Positions 1-8,552 of a DNA stretch of 36,249 nucleotides are shown one piece after another; positions within the stretch are counted from its first letter, which is position 1; each line of letters begins with the position of its first letter. The DNA lies in NCBI GenBank assembly GCA_030837965.1, contig JAUTXP010000033.1, positions 1-36,249 of the forward strand, in the 5' to 3' direction. The translations under genes were made by a program, and so were the position numbers. The notes beneath the pieces were generated by a model. The model made no database searches, had not been told where the DNA came from, and saw only the letters and a program-made list of their open reading frames with translations. The DNA is from Acidimicrobiaceae bacterium. Lineage in GTDB: Bacteria; Actinomycetota; Acidimicrobiia; Acidimicrobiales; JAUTXP01.

Positions 1-1297
<1,297 letters not shown>

Positions 1298-1440
1298 GGG
1301 CCGGATGCTACCGGCGGGGTGTGCGGGAACCACCTGCCAGTCGGCGGCGGCACGGCTGGGTCGGCACGGCTGTCGGGATGGCCGGCCGGCATGGCGGTCG
1401 GAACGGGTCGGCCCGCCGGTCGGTGCGACGGCCAGGCTGA

Positions 1441-1535
1441 CTGCGGCACACGGCGCTTTCCGCTGAGAGCTGCTGCCTTCCGGCCCTGACTCGGTTCACG
1501 GGGCGCTGTTGCGCAGGACCCGGCCGCCGCACAGA
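1441..1535 (-). ncRNA. ffs: Signal recognition particle RNA, small bacterial (4.5S-like) type
   Basis: On the minus strand, 1499-1469 reads GTGAACCGAGTCAGG followed by GCCGGAAGGCAGCAGC. This is the conserved domain IV of SRP RNA (symmetric and asymmetric loops plus the GGAA tetraloop) that binds Ffh and the SRP receptor. The outer helix closes through TGCGGC at 1531-1526 pairing with GCCGCA at 1447-1442, which sets the ends at about 1535 and 1441, roughly 95 nt. The exact ends are estimated. The gene sits just upstream of dnaX. Confidence 0.9.
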
Positions 1536-1548
1536 CCGACGGGCCAGA

Positions 1549-1569
1549 GGGAACAGGTTACCCTGTCCC
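1549..1569. promoter_or_regulatory. Imperfect inverted repeat upstream of the SRP RNA gene
   Basis: GGGAACAGG and CCTGTCCC face each other around a short TTAC centre, giving an 8-bp stem with one bulged A. On the minus strand the right half contains TAACCT, which could act as a -10 element about 13-20 bases before the SRP RNA 5' end. No clear -35 box is seen, so the promoter reading is weak. Confidence 0.25.
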
Positions 1570-1595
1570 GTCTGCGGCGTCCCCGCGACGTCCCT

Positions 1596-1683
1596 GGAGG
1601 GATGCGAGAGCGGCCGAATCGGCACGATTGGAAGTCGTGTGAGGGGCAACCCTCCGTGGGTTCAAATCCCACTCCCTCCGCCA
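1596..1683 (+). tRNA. tRNA-Ser (anticodon GGA)
   Basis: Acceptor stem GGAGGGA (1596-1602) pairs with TCCCTCC (1673-1679), followed by G and an encoded CCA (1681-1683). The anticodon stem CACGA/TCGTG closes the loop TTGGAAG, giving anticodon GGA, which reads serine UCC/UCU. A long variable arm of the class II type follows (TGAGGGGCAACCCTC), and the T-arm carries GGTTCAAATCC. It is divergent from the SRP RNA gene. Confidence 0.96.
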
Positions 1684-1755
1684 AAATGCCCCACTTGCTC
1701 ACCTGACCCCTTGGCCCGCCGATTTAGAGCGGTGAGGGGAAGGGGAGGTGGACGC

Positions 1756-2058
1756 GTGGTCGATCGAGCGCCTGAGGGCATGCAGCGCTTCACCATGCGC
1801 CGAGAGTTCGACTGCTCGGGCGTGTCGGGCACCGGCATGGTGTTGGAAGGCGTGGCCTTCTCCACCGGCGTGGTCGTCATCCACTGGCTGACCCCGCCAC
1901 CCCGTGGGTCCATCAGCGTGTTCGACTCGCTGGAGCAGTTCCTGTCGATCCACGTGCGCCCGCATCCGTCGAATCGGACGGTGATCGAGTTTGAGAACGG
2001 CGAGCGCTATGTGTGCGGGGAGTCGCCCGAGTTCAGCCTGGTGGGTCTGCCCGACTGA
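1756..2058 (+). CDS. Hypothetical protein, about 100 residues
   Basis: I do not recognise this small protein. The frame is open further upstream into the tRNA gene, so an internal start is needed. GTG 1756 is chosen because a strong Shine-Dalgarno run, GGGGAGGTG (1742-1750), ends five bases before it. ATG 1780 is an alternative. The predicted product has no signal peptide or membrane helix. It contains a stretch of alternating hydrophobic residues (GVAFSTGVVVIHWLT), then a polar, mixed segment ending in NGERYVCGESPEF, consistent with a small beta-rich cytoplasmic protein. It stands alone between tRNA-Ser and the convergent caspase-like gene. Confidence 0.6.
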   Translation: MVDRAPEGMQRFTMRREFDCSGVSGTGMVLEGVAFSTGVVVIHWLTPPPRGSISVFDSLEQFLSIHVRPHPSNRTVIEFENGERYVCGESPEFSLVGLPD

Positions 2059-2104
2059 GGAATGCGGCCGCGCCCGGAGGCCGAGCGCAGCTACCGGCGA
2101 GCAG

Positions 2105-3301
2105 CTAGCTACAGCGGATGACGCCGAGGGTCACGTTCTGGCAGTTGGCGGGCTGGCCCGACGTGCCCCCGCTGCCGCCGCCGCTCGTGCCACCACCACC
2201 TGCACCGCTGCTGGACGAGCCGCTGTTGGGCTGCGGGCTGCCGCTGGACTGGGGCGCGGACCTGCTCGAGGTCGGGCCGGGCCGGGCCGGTGGCGGTGGA
2301 CCGGCCGCCGGGGGGCGCAGCGTGAGCGCGCCGCTGCCGTTGTCGAACTGCACCGGCTCGCGGCCCGGATAGTCATGGGCGATGGCGTCGCGGGCGTAGG
2401 CGAAGGCGTCCTGCACCGAGGCGGGCGCTCGCTCGTCGATCATGGCCTCGCGCACCATGAACTGCACCATGTAGCTGCGTCCGAAGGCGGCGTTCTCGTA
2501 GGCCAGCTTGTCGGCGGGCGCGGCCGCGCTCAGCACCCGGCCGGGGCCGAGCAGCTCGGTGAAGCCGCCGCCATAACACGCGGCGATGCCGATCCACGAG
2601 CGGGTCGCTCGCAACGGGCGGAGGTGGGCGGCCAGGTCGGCATCCGTCACGGTGCCGCCGTCGGCCGCGATGACGGCTTCGGTCGTGCCCGACAGCTTGC
2701 GCACATGACCGGCGTAGAAGAACACGGCCACCGCGTCCGGGGCCGCGTGGGCCACCAGCCAGTCGGCCGCCAGCCGCACGGTCGATGCCTTGGCCTGTCC
2801 GTCGGTGACCAGCAGGCGGTGGTCGCCGGGCACGCCCATGCGGCTCAGGGCCTCGTTGACGTCGGCCGCGTCGGCCACGGCCGAGCGCAGGTCGTGTCCG
2901 CTGCCCGGGTAGTTGTTGATGCCGATCATCACCGCCCACGTGCCGCCGCTGGGCACGACGTTGCCGAAGCGGCCTCGGGCCAGCGCGGCAGGGGGCGCGG
3001 CGGTGGCCGCGGGCCCGTCGAACTGGTCGGGCGGGGGGGCGATGACGGAGTCGCCGGGAAGAGGGGGCGGGGCCGAGTCGTCCCCAAGCGGGGCGGGGTC
3101 CGGGTTCAGCGCCGAGCGGGCGCCGTCGGTGGACCCTGGTCCCGACCGGCGCGCCGCGGCGGCATGCTCAGGAGTAACCCGAGAGATGATGACCAGGGCA
3201 ACCAGGACAACGAGAGCGAGGGCAACCGCCGGGACCCACCGTCCTCGCATCCCTGGACCCCGCAACGTCTCCCCACCTCGCTGGGTATCGGGCGAGCTCA
3301 A
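2105..3301 (-). CDS. Membrane-anchored caspase-like (peptidase C14 / orthocaspase) protein
   Basis: The predicted protein has a short basic N-terminus, one membrane helix (VPAVALALVVLVALVII, about residues 23-40), a Pro/Ala-rich linker to about residue 125, a caspase-like domain, and a Gly/Ser/Pro-rich tail ending in two cysteines (ANCQNVTLGVIRCS). The domain opens with WAVMIGINNYPGSGHDL. The likely catalytic dyad is intact: His199 in FFYAGHV and Cys242 in IAACYGGG. Caspase-fold peptidases normally cleave after Arg/Lys (metacaspases) or Asp, but substrate preference cannot be read here. One helix and a positive N-terminus suggest that the peptidase domain faces outside. ATG 3301 is the first start, and ATG 3250 (MRGRW) would keep the helix. 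It is divergent from tadA, with 154 bases between. Confidence 0.82.
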   Translation of the reverse strand: MSSPDTQRGGETLRGPGMRGRWVPAVALALVVLVALVIISRVTPEHAAAARRSGPGSTDGARSALNPDPAPLGDDSAPPPLPGDSVIAPPPDQFDGPAATAAPPAALARGRFGNVVPSGGTWAVMIGINNYPGSGHDLRSAVADAADVNEALSRMGVPGDHRLLVTDGQAKASTVRLAADWLVAHAAPDAVAVFFYAGHVRKLSGTTEAVIAADGGTVTDADLAAHLRPLRATRSWIGIAACYGGGFTELLGPGRVLSAAAPADKLAYENAAFGRSYMVQFMVREAMIDERAPASVQDAFAYARDAIAHDYPGREPVQFDNGSGALTLRPPAAGPPPPARPGPTSSRSAPQSSGSPQPNSGSSSSGAGGGGTSGGGSGGTSGQPANCQNVTLGVIRCS

Positions 3302-3455
3302 CAGGCACGCTCGAGACGCTCATCGGCCGGACGGCCCCAGCGCCGCCCGAACGACTGTCATCTCTGTATGACCCCACAAGTTCGCTGGTCAGAGGGTTGA
3401 TCCCTGTCGAGTCGGACGTATTTCTCGTGGGTGGTGGCTGAGTAGCGTCTGGCCC

Positions 3456-3965
3456 GTGCTGGGTGCGGGCGGGGGTGGGGGTTCGGGGGGTGACCTCGAC
3501 CGATGGATGGGACTGGCCTTGGACGAGGCCAGGGCCGCGGCCGCGCACGGGGACGTGCCCGTGGGCGCGGTGGCTGTGGTCGACGGGGCCGTGGTGGCCC
3601 GTAGGCACAACGAGCGCGAGCGGCTTGGAGATCCCACCGCCCACGCCGAGCTGCTGGCCCTGCGGGACGCCGCTGGCGCGGCGGGCGCTGGGGCGGGTGG
3701 GTCCGGCGGATGGCGGCTGGACGCGGTCACTCTGGTGGTCACGCTGGAGCCGTGCCCCATGTGCGCAGGCGCGTTGGTGGCGGGCCGGGTGGGGCGCCTG
3801 GTGTTCGGGGCGCCCGACTTGAAGGCGGGCGCGTGCGGCTCGCTCTACAACCTGTGCGCCGACCCCAGGCTCAACCACGAGCTGCCCGTGGTGGCGGGCG
3901 TGCGAGCCGCCGAGTGCGCCGCCGTCCTCGCCGACTTCTTCACCTCCCTCCGCCTTCGGGACTGA
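3456..3965 (+). CDS. tadA: tRNA-specific adenosine deaminase TadA
   Basis: Zinc-dependent deaminase that converts A34 to inosine in tRNA-Arg(ACG), letting it read several CGN codons. The cytidine/deoxycytidylate deaminase signature is complete: the proton-shuttle motif HAELLAL (His-Ala-Glu) and the zinc-ligand motif PCPMCAGAL. After this comes GAPDLKAGACGSLYN and a C-terminal LADFFTSLR, close to the usual TadA ending. The N-terminus is uncertain. GTG 3456 gives a glycine-rich lead without a good ribosome site, while ATG 3507 (MGLALDEARAAA) fits the family start better but would lose three residues of the common WM lead-in. Alone on the plus strand, followed at once by a hairpin repeat and tRNA-Ser. 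Confidence 0.93.
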   Translation: MLGAGGGGGSGGDLDRWMGLALDEARAAAAHGDVPVGAVAVVDGAVVARRHNERERLGDPTAHAELLALRDAAGAAGAGAGGSGGWRLDAVTLVVTLEPCPMCAGALVAGRVGRLVFGAPDLKAGACGSLYNLCADPRLNHELPVVAGVRAAECAAVLADFFTSLRLRD

Positions 3966-4006
3966 AGGACATAGGTACCCGATAGGTGGGTCTATGTCCT
4001 CCAGAC
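3966..4006. repeat. GGACATAGGTACC hairpin repeat, copy 1
   Basis: Directly after the tadA stop, AGGACATAG (3966-3974) and CTATGTCCT (3992-4000) form a perfect 9-bp stem. ACCC/GGGT inside can extend it. The block ends CCAGAC. A second copy at 25003-25047 shares the same arms, the inner GTACCC and the trailing CCAGAC, so this is a dispersed repeat and not simply a tadA terminator. It could still end tadA transcription, although no T-run follows. Confidence 0.7.
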
Positions 4007-4010
4007 CGGT

Positions 4011-4031
4011 GGGGGGGCGGGGGGGGCGGGG
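4011..4031 (+). other. G-rich tract with G-quadruplex potential
   Basis: Runs of seven, eight and four G separated by single C bases lie between the hairpin repeat and tRNA-Ser(CGA). The two long runs can each supply two G-tracts, enough for an intramolecular quadruplex on the plus strand. No role is evident. It may only reflect high GC. Confidence 0.4.
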
Positions 4032-4053
4032 TTCGCTAGCCTGACGGGGCCGA

Positions 4054-4143
4054 GGAGGGGTGCGAGAGCGGCCGAATCGGACGGTCTCGAAAACCGTTGT
4101 GGGGGCAACCTCACCGTGGGTTCAAATCCCACCCCCTCCGCCA
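4054..4143 (+). tRNA. tRNA-Ser (anticodon CGA)
   Basis: Acceptor GGAGGGG (4054-4060) pairs with CCCCTCC (4133-4139), then G and encoded CCA (4141-4143). The anticodon stem ACGGT/ACCGT closes the loop CTCGAAA, giving anticodon CGA, which reads UCG. A class II long variable arm (TGGGGGCAACCTCA) and the T-arm GGTTCAAATCC are present. Its D-arm is identical to that of tRNA-Ser(GGA) at 1596, so the two are related copies. Confidence 0.96.
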
Positions 4144-4151
4144 CGCCGACA

Positions 4152-4176
4152 GGCCCCGGGGACGCGTCCCCGGGCC
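4152..4176 (+). terminator. Hairpin terminator after tRNA-Ser
   Basis: A 20-bp perfect palindrome (4155-4174: CCCGGGG, ACGCGT, CCCCGGG), extended by GGC and GCC flanks, starts eight bases after the tRNA CCA end. It is very stable but followed only by TCGTT, not a real T-tract, as is usual in high-GC actinobacteria. Confidence 0.55.
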
Positions 4177-4209
4177 TCGTTGGCCTCCCAGGCATGCTTT
4201 GCTTGACCC

Positions 4210-6117
4210 GTGCGCGGCTATGCAGGGGTCCACATTGATCCTGACGAGCTGAAAAAAGCGCGCCTCGACCGCAGCCTCATCCGCCGGGCCTGGCGCTTCG
4301 CCCGCCCCTACCACCGCATGCTGCGGTTCTACTCAGCCCTCATCGTGTTGGCCGCCCTGCTCGGCACCATCCCGCCCTTCATCTTCAAACAGCTCGTCGA
4401 CGCAGCCACCGCCCACCAGGCCCATCGAGTCGACGTCTGGGCCCTGGCCGCCGTGGGCATGGCCGGCCTGACCACGGGCCTCAGCCTGCTCAACCGCTGG
4501 TTCGGCGCCCGCATCGGCGAAGGCCTCATCTACGACCTGCGGGTCGAGCTCTACGACCACGTCCAGCGCATGCCCGTCGCCTTCTTCACCCGCACCCAGA
4601 CGGGCTCGCTCCTCAGCCGTCTCAGCAGTGACGTGGTCGGCGCCCAACAGGCGGTCGGCACGGTCGCCACCTTCGTGTCCGACGTGCTCACCCTGATCGC
4701 CACCGTCCTGGCCATGATCGCCCTCAGTTGGCAGGTGACCGTGCTGTCCCTGCTGGTCGTGCCCTTCTTCCTCCTCCTCGACCGTCGCGTGGCCCGCAGG
4801 CTCAAAGAACTGGCCCGCGCCCGCATGAGCCTCAACGCCACCATGAGCACGACCATGACCGAGCGGTTCAACATCTCGGGCGCCCTTCTGGTCAAGCTGT
4901 TCGGCAGGCCCGAGAAGGAGGCCGACGAGTTCGCGGGCCAGGCCGCCAAGCTGCGCGACACGGGCGTGCGCCAGGCCATGGTCGGCCGCAGCCTGTTCGC
5001 CGCCCTTGCCCTCATCGGCGCCGTCGGCACCGCGCTCGTCTACTGGATGGGCGGACGCTCCATCGCCAACGGGAGCCTCACCGTCGGCACCGTGGTCGCC
5101 CTCGCCGCCCTGGTCCAACGCCTCTACGCGCCGCTGACGGACCTGGCCTCGGCCCGGGTCGACCTGCTGACCGCGATGGTCAGCTTCGAGCGCTGCTTCG
5201 AATTGCTCGACGCGCCGAGGACCATCACCGAAAAGCCCGACGCGCTCACGCTCTCCAACCCCACTGGGCTGGTCGAGGTGGACGACGTGTGGTTCCAGTA
5301 CCCGGCCCCTTCCAGCGTCTCCATCCCCTCGCTCACCGCCGACGCGCCCCTCGCCACCAACGACGACCCCTCCACGTTCGTGCTGCGCGGCGTCTCGTTC
5401 ACGGCCCGGCCCGGGACCATGACCGCGCTGGTCGGCCCGTCCGGAGCGGGCAAGACCACCCTGTCGCACTTGGTGCCGCGGCTCTACGACGTCACCTCGG
5501 GCACGGTCCGACTCGACGGGCACGATGTGCGCGACCTCACCCTGGCCAGCCTGGGCGCGGCCATCGGCATGGTCACCCAAGACGCCCATCTGTTCCACCA
5601 GGCCATCGGCGAGAACCTGCGCTACGCCCGGCCCGACGCCACCCCCGCAGACCTGGTCGCCGCTTGCCGGGCGGCGCGCATCCACGACGTCATCGCCTCG
5701 CTCCCCGACGGCTACGAGACCGTCGTGGGCGACCGCGGCTACCGCCTCTCCGGCGGCGAGAAGCAGCGGCTGGCCATCGCCCGCGTGCTGTTGAAGGACC
5801 CGGCCGTCATCATGCTGGACGAAGCCACCGCCCACCTCGACTCAGAGACCGAGTCGCTGGTCCAACAGGCCCTGGCCGAGGCGCTGTCCGGGCGCACGTC
5901 GATCGTCATCGCCCACCGCCTGTCCACCATCCAGGCCGCCGATCAGATCCTGGTCATCGACGAAGGCCGCATCATCGAACGGGGCACCCACGGCGAACTG
6001 CTGGCCCAAGGCGGGCTGTACGCCGAGCTCTACCAGACTCAGTACGTCCGAGCCCCGGCCGAGCCGACAGCCGGCGGCCCGACAGCCCCGACAGCCGAGA
6101 TCAGTCCGGCCAGATAG
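4210..6117 (+). CDS. ABC exporter, fused permease and ATPase
   Basis: Half-transporter of the type that works as a homo- or heterodimer and exports lipids, drugs or peptides across the inner membrane. Residues about 25-330 form the six-helix exporter domain (for example MLRFYSALIVLAALLGTIPPF). The ATPase domain follows, with Walker A GPSGAGKTT near 408, Q-loop VTQDAHLF, signature LSGGEKQR near 513, Walker B VIMLDEAT near 533 and switch His in IAHRLST near 566. Length (635 residues) is normal. Start GTG 4210 gives a typical soluble lead, but no clear ribosome site precedes it. It lies alone after tRNA-Ser, and its 3' end overlaps the convergent enoyl-CoA hydratase by 17 bases. The substrate cannot be told. 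Confidence 0.9.
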   Translation: MRGYAGVHIDPDELKKARLDRSLIRRAWRFARPYHRMLRFYSALIVLAALLGTIPPFIFKQLVDAATAHQAHRVDVWALAAVGMAGLTTGLSLLNRWFGARIGEGLIYDLRVELYDHVQRMPVAFFTRTQTGSLLSRLSSDVVGAQQAVGTVATFVSDVLTLIATVLAMIALSWQVTVLSLLVVPFFLLLDRRVARRLKELARARMSLNATMSTTMTERFNISGALLVKLFGRPEKEADEFAGQAAKLRDTGVRQAMVGRSLFAALALIGAVGTALVYWMGGRSIANGSLTVGTVVALAALVQRLYAPLTDLASARVDLLTAMVSFERCFELLDAPRTITEKPDALTLSNPTGLVEVDDVWFQYPAPSSVSIPSLTADAPLATNDDPSTFVLRGVSFTARPGTMTALVGPSGAGKTTLSHLVPRLYDVTSGTVRLDGHDVRDLTLASLGAAIGMVTQDAHLFHQAIGENLRYARPDATPADLVAACRAARIHDVIASLPDGYETVVGDRGYRLSGGEKQRLAIARVLLKDPAVIMLDEATAHLDSETESLVQQALAEALSGRTSIVIAHRLSTIQAADQILVIDEGRIIERGTHGELLAQGGLYAELYQTQYVRAPAEPTAGGPTAPTAEISPAR

Positions 6118-6913
6118 ACCGGTTGAGGGAGGGGAAGGCGGGCGGGCGCTTGGCCTGGAACGCGCTGGTGCCCTCCTTGAAGTCGGGGCCCGCGATCATC
6201 TCGAGCATCAGGTCCACCGACCGGGCCGTGGCCTGGCCCAGCGTTGCCTCCATGTCCGCCCACAGTTGGCGCTTCAGCACGAACACCGACGTGGGCGAGG
6301 TCTGGGCGGCCAGGCTCTTGGCGTACTCCAAGGCCGCGGGCAGCACCTCCTCGAAGGGCAGCACCTTGTTGACCAGGCCCATCTCGGCCGCCTCCTCGGC
6401 CAGCAGGACGCGCCCACTCAACAACAGGTCGGCCGCGTGGCCAGGCCCCACCAGCCGGGACAGCAGCCACGACACGCCGTGCTCGGCGGGCAACCCCAAC
6501 CGGGCGAACGCGGTGGTGAACTTGGCCCCGGCCGCGGCAAAGCGCACGTCGGCGTAACACATGAGCACGAAGCCCACGCCCGCCGCGGCCCCGTTCACCG
6601 CGGCCACCACGGGCTTGCTCAACCGAGGGGCGAGCAGAAAGACGTTGTCCTTGGTCTCGCGGGGCGCGTCGCCGTAGTCCTGCCCACCGGCCAGGTTGTC
6701 GAGGGCCTCGAAGTCGGCCCCCGCGCAAAAGCCGCGCCCCGCGCCGGTGAGCACCACCACGCGCACGTCGTCGTCGGCCTCGGCCGTCTCCAACGCCCAG
6801 CGGTACTCGTGCTCCATGCCGCGCGTCCACGCGTTCAAACGGTCGGGACGCGAAAGCGTGACGACGGCCACGCCGTCGCCACGCTCGTAAGTGAGGGTCT
6901 TCAGTTGTTCCAC
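6101..6913 (-). CDS. Enoyl-CoA hydratase/isomerase family protein
   Basis: Crotonase-fold enzyme, most likely hydrating trans-2-enoyl-CoA in beta-oxidation or acting on a related acyl-CoA. The core is clear: VAVVTLSRPDRLNAW, then AGRGFCAGADFEAL (oxyanion-hole segment), then KPVVAAVNGAAAGVGF (second oxyanion Gly), RLGLPAEHGVSWLL and GLVNKVLPFEEV. The position usually holding the second catalytic Glu reads PAEHGVSW, so a Glu is present. The C-terminus FQAKRPPAFPSLN matches this family's usual end. The frame extends upstream, but GTG 6913 (VEQLKTLTYERG) is chosen because it gives the normal N-terminus and lies 10 bases after the preceding gene's stop. It is the last gene of a tight five-gene minus-strand run. 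Confidence 0.9.
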   Translation of the reverse strand: MEQLKTLTYERGDGVAVVTLSRPDRLNAWTRGMEHEYRWALETAEADDDVRVVVLTGAGRGFCAGADFEALDNLAGGQDYGDAPRETKDNVFLLAPRLSKPVVAAVNGAAAGVGFVLMCYADVRFAAAGAKFTTAFARLGLPAEHGVSWLLSRLVGPGHAADLLLSGRVLLAEEAAEMGLVNKVLPFEEVLPAALEYAKSLAAQTSPTSVFVLKRQLWADMEATLGQATARSVDLMLEMIAGPDFKEGTSAFQAKRPPAFPSLNRSIWPD

Positions 6914-6923
6914 GCGGTGGACG

Positions 6924-7178
6924 CTAGACGCGCACCCCACCGCGGTCGCGGGCCACGGCCCGATAGACGAGTAGGACGACGACGGCACCGATCACCGAGC
7001 CGATGAGCCCGACGCCGTCGCTGTCGCCCAAGGCCCGGGCCAAGAAGCCGCCCACGAGGGCGCCGACGCAGCCGAGGACGAGGGTGCCCAGCCAGCCCAT
7101 GGGGTCGCGGCCGGGGACGAGGAGGCGGGCGATCGCACCGGCGATCAGTCCGAGGAGGAGGAATCCGATGATTGCCAT
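6924..7178 (-). CDS. GlsB/YeaQ/YmgE family (transglycosylase-associated) membrane protein
   Basis: An 84-residue, very hydrophobic protein with three predicted helices: MAIIGFLLLGLIAGAIARLL, then WLGTLVLGCVGALVGGFLA, then LIGSVIGAVVVLLVYRAV. The pattern GLIAGAIARLLVPGRDPMGW and the Gly-rich second helix are diagnostic of the GlsB/YeaQ family, small inner-membrane proteins linked to general stress in other bacteria, with unclear biochemical function. ATG 7178 is the natural start. It sits 21 bases after one HAD hydrolase gene and 10 bases before enoyl-CoA hydratase, so it is probably cotranscribed with them. Confidence 0.88.
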   Translation of the reverse strand: MAIIGFLLLGLIAGAIARLLVPGRDPMGWLGTLVLGCVGALVGGFLARALGDSDGVGLIGSVIGAVVVLLVYRAVARDRGGVRV

Positions 7179-7199
7179 GGCCCCTTGTTGCCCAGCATT

Positions 7200-7820
7200 T
7201 CAGCCAGGCAAACGCTGCAATTTGTCCGATAGTCCGACCAAATCGGGGACGGTGAGAGACGCGGCCGCGGCCTGCGGCCAGTCCTTTTGCAGCCAACCCC
7301 ACGGCCCTCGCACCACGAATACGGCGACCATCCCGGCGGCGCGCGCGGGGACCACGTCGTTGTCGACTCGGTCGCCTACGTAGGCCATCTCCGCGGGGGC
7401 GCACCCGGCCGCGTCGGCCATGCGGGCGAAGAACTCCGGCGATGGCTTCTCCACGCCCCACGTCTCGGACGCGGCTACCACGTCAACGCCCAAGTCCAAT
7501 CGCTGCAAGGCTTTTTCGGCCGACGAGGGCTGGTTCCCGGCCAGTCCCACGACCCATCCGGCGGCCTTGCACTCCCTCAGGCAGGAGACGGCGTCTGGGT
7601 AGAAGTCGCTTGCCTCGATGTCGGGCAAGTCGGCCAACGGCCGGTCGGGTGCCAGCAGGTCGTGGGCCTTGCGATGGTGCTGTCGCCGTTCGATCAGTCC
7701 GCCGAGAACGCCGAACAGCGTGAGGACGGTAATGCCCTGTTGCGCCGCCACCGCGGCCCACAAGCGCGTCTCATCGACGAGTGTCTCTCCCACATCGAAG
7801 AAGACGGCTTTCAGCGCCAC
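7200..7820 (-). CDS. HAD-superfamily hydrolase
   Basis: Small-molecule phosphatase or related hydrolase. HAD motif I is FFDVGETLVDE (nucleophile Asp, with Gly in the place of the second Asp), motif II is about GLAGNQ, the motif III Lys is in GVEKPSPEFF, and motif IV is YVGDRVDNDV. The second acid of motif I is missing (DVGET instead of DxDxT), a variation seen in many HAD proteins, so the exact reaction is open. Start GTG 7820 (VALKAVFFDVGETL) is preferred to the upstream ATG. It puts motif I at the usual place and overlaps the preceding HAD gene by 10 bases, suggesting translational coupling. About 206 residues. Confidence 0.87.
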   Translation of the reverse strand: MALKAVFFDVGETLVDETRLWAAVAAQQGITVLTLFGVLGGLIERRQHHRKAHDLLAPDRPLADLPDIEASDFYPDAVSCLRECKAAGWVVGLAGNQPSSAEKALQRLDLGVDVVAASETWGVEKPSPEFFARMADAAGCAPAEMAYVGDRVDNDVVPARAAGMVAVFVVRGPWGWLQKDWPQAAAASLTVPDLVGLSDKLQRLPG

Positions 7821-8515
7821 GCGTCCACGATCGCAGGCAGTTCGGCCAGCGAATGGATCGCCGCATCCGGCGTCACTTCGTAGCCGGGCACCAACGTCGA
7901 GTGCCGCCACACGCTGCGCAGCCCGGCCGACTTGGCGCCGAACACGTCGTCATAGCGACGGTCGCCCACGAACACGGCCGCGCCCGGGTCGTCGACGGCC
8001 AACTGGTCCAACACGGTGCGGAACGCGTCGGCGTGGGGCTTGGTATGGGTCATCTCGGACGTGTAGCAGCGCACGTCGATCAGCTTGTCCAGCCCGTCGC
8101 GTTCGAGGAAGTGCTCGTGAAAGCCGCGTGGCCAATGCGTGTTGGACAGCAGACCGATGCGCAGGCCGCGCTCGCGCAGTGCCCGCAGGACGGGCTCGGC
8201 CTCGGGGTCGTGGGTGATGTGCGGGGTCCACGAGTCGAGGTGGTGCATGGCTGCCTCTTCGAGCACGGCCTCGGCCACGTCAAGCGCGAGTTCAGCCGAC
8301 GCCGTGGCCAGCAGCGACGACAGCGTGGTGGCCCGCTGGTCGACCGAGATGCGGGCGAAGCTGGCCTCCTCCACCGCGGCCAACGCGGCCCGCACCTCGT
8401 CCTCGCGGTCGGGGGCCAGATGGCGGGCGGCCAGTCGCCACATGTCCTCCATGTCCACGTCGGCCAGCACGGAAAGGGTGCCGCCCCAGTCGAAAACCAC
8501 CGCCTCCACCGTCAT
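7811..8515 (-). CDS. HAD-superfamily hydrolase
   Basis: Second HAD protein of the pair, 234 residues. Motif I is VVFDWGGTLS (Asp nucleophile, DWGGT), motif II GLLSNTHWP, motif III Lys in THTKPHADAF, and motif IV FVGDRRYDDVFGAKSAG. The all-helical cap lies between motifs I and II (EDMWRLAARHL to EEAAMHHLDSW). As in the next gene, the second Asp of motif I is replaced by Gly. The two proteins are alike in layout and may have arisen by tandem duplication, although their caps differ. ATG 8515 is 37 bases after the MBL-fold gene's stop. Substrate unknown. Confidence 0.88.
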   Translation of the reverse strand: MTVEAVVFDWGGTLSVLADVDMEDMWRLAARHLAPDREDEVRAALAAVEEASFARISVDQRATTLSSLLATASAELALDVAEAVLEEAAMHHLDSWTPHITHDPEAEPVLRALRERGLRIGLLSNTHWPRGFHEHFLERDGLDKLIDVRCYTSEMTHTKPHADAFRTVLDQLAVDDPGAAVFVGDRRYDDVFGAKSAGLRSVWRHSTLVPGYEVTPDAAIHSLAELPAIVDAWR

Positions 8516-8552
8516 GGAGCCGCGAATCTACGTGGAGGCAAGCGGAGTGCCG

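Noticed and set aside
1639-1779. N-terminal extension of the small gene at 1756 into the tRNA-Ser gene
   Set aside because: It would overlap the tRNA and reads like a translated tRNA (Pro-rich, no pattern). A strong ribosome site favours GTG 1756.
2105-3965. Caspase-based abortive-infection system with tadA as partner
   Set aside because: tadA is a housekeeping tRNA gene on the other strand with its own promoter region, and no effector or sensor gene adjoins the caspase-like gene.
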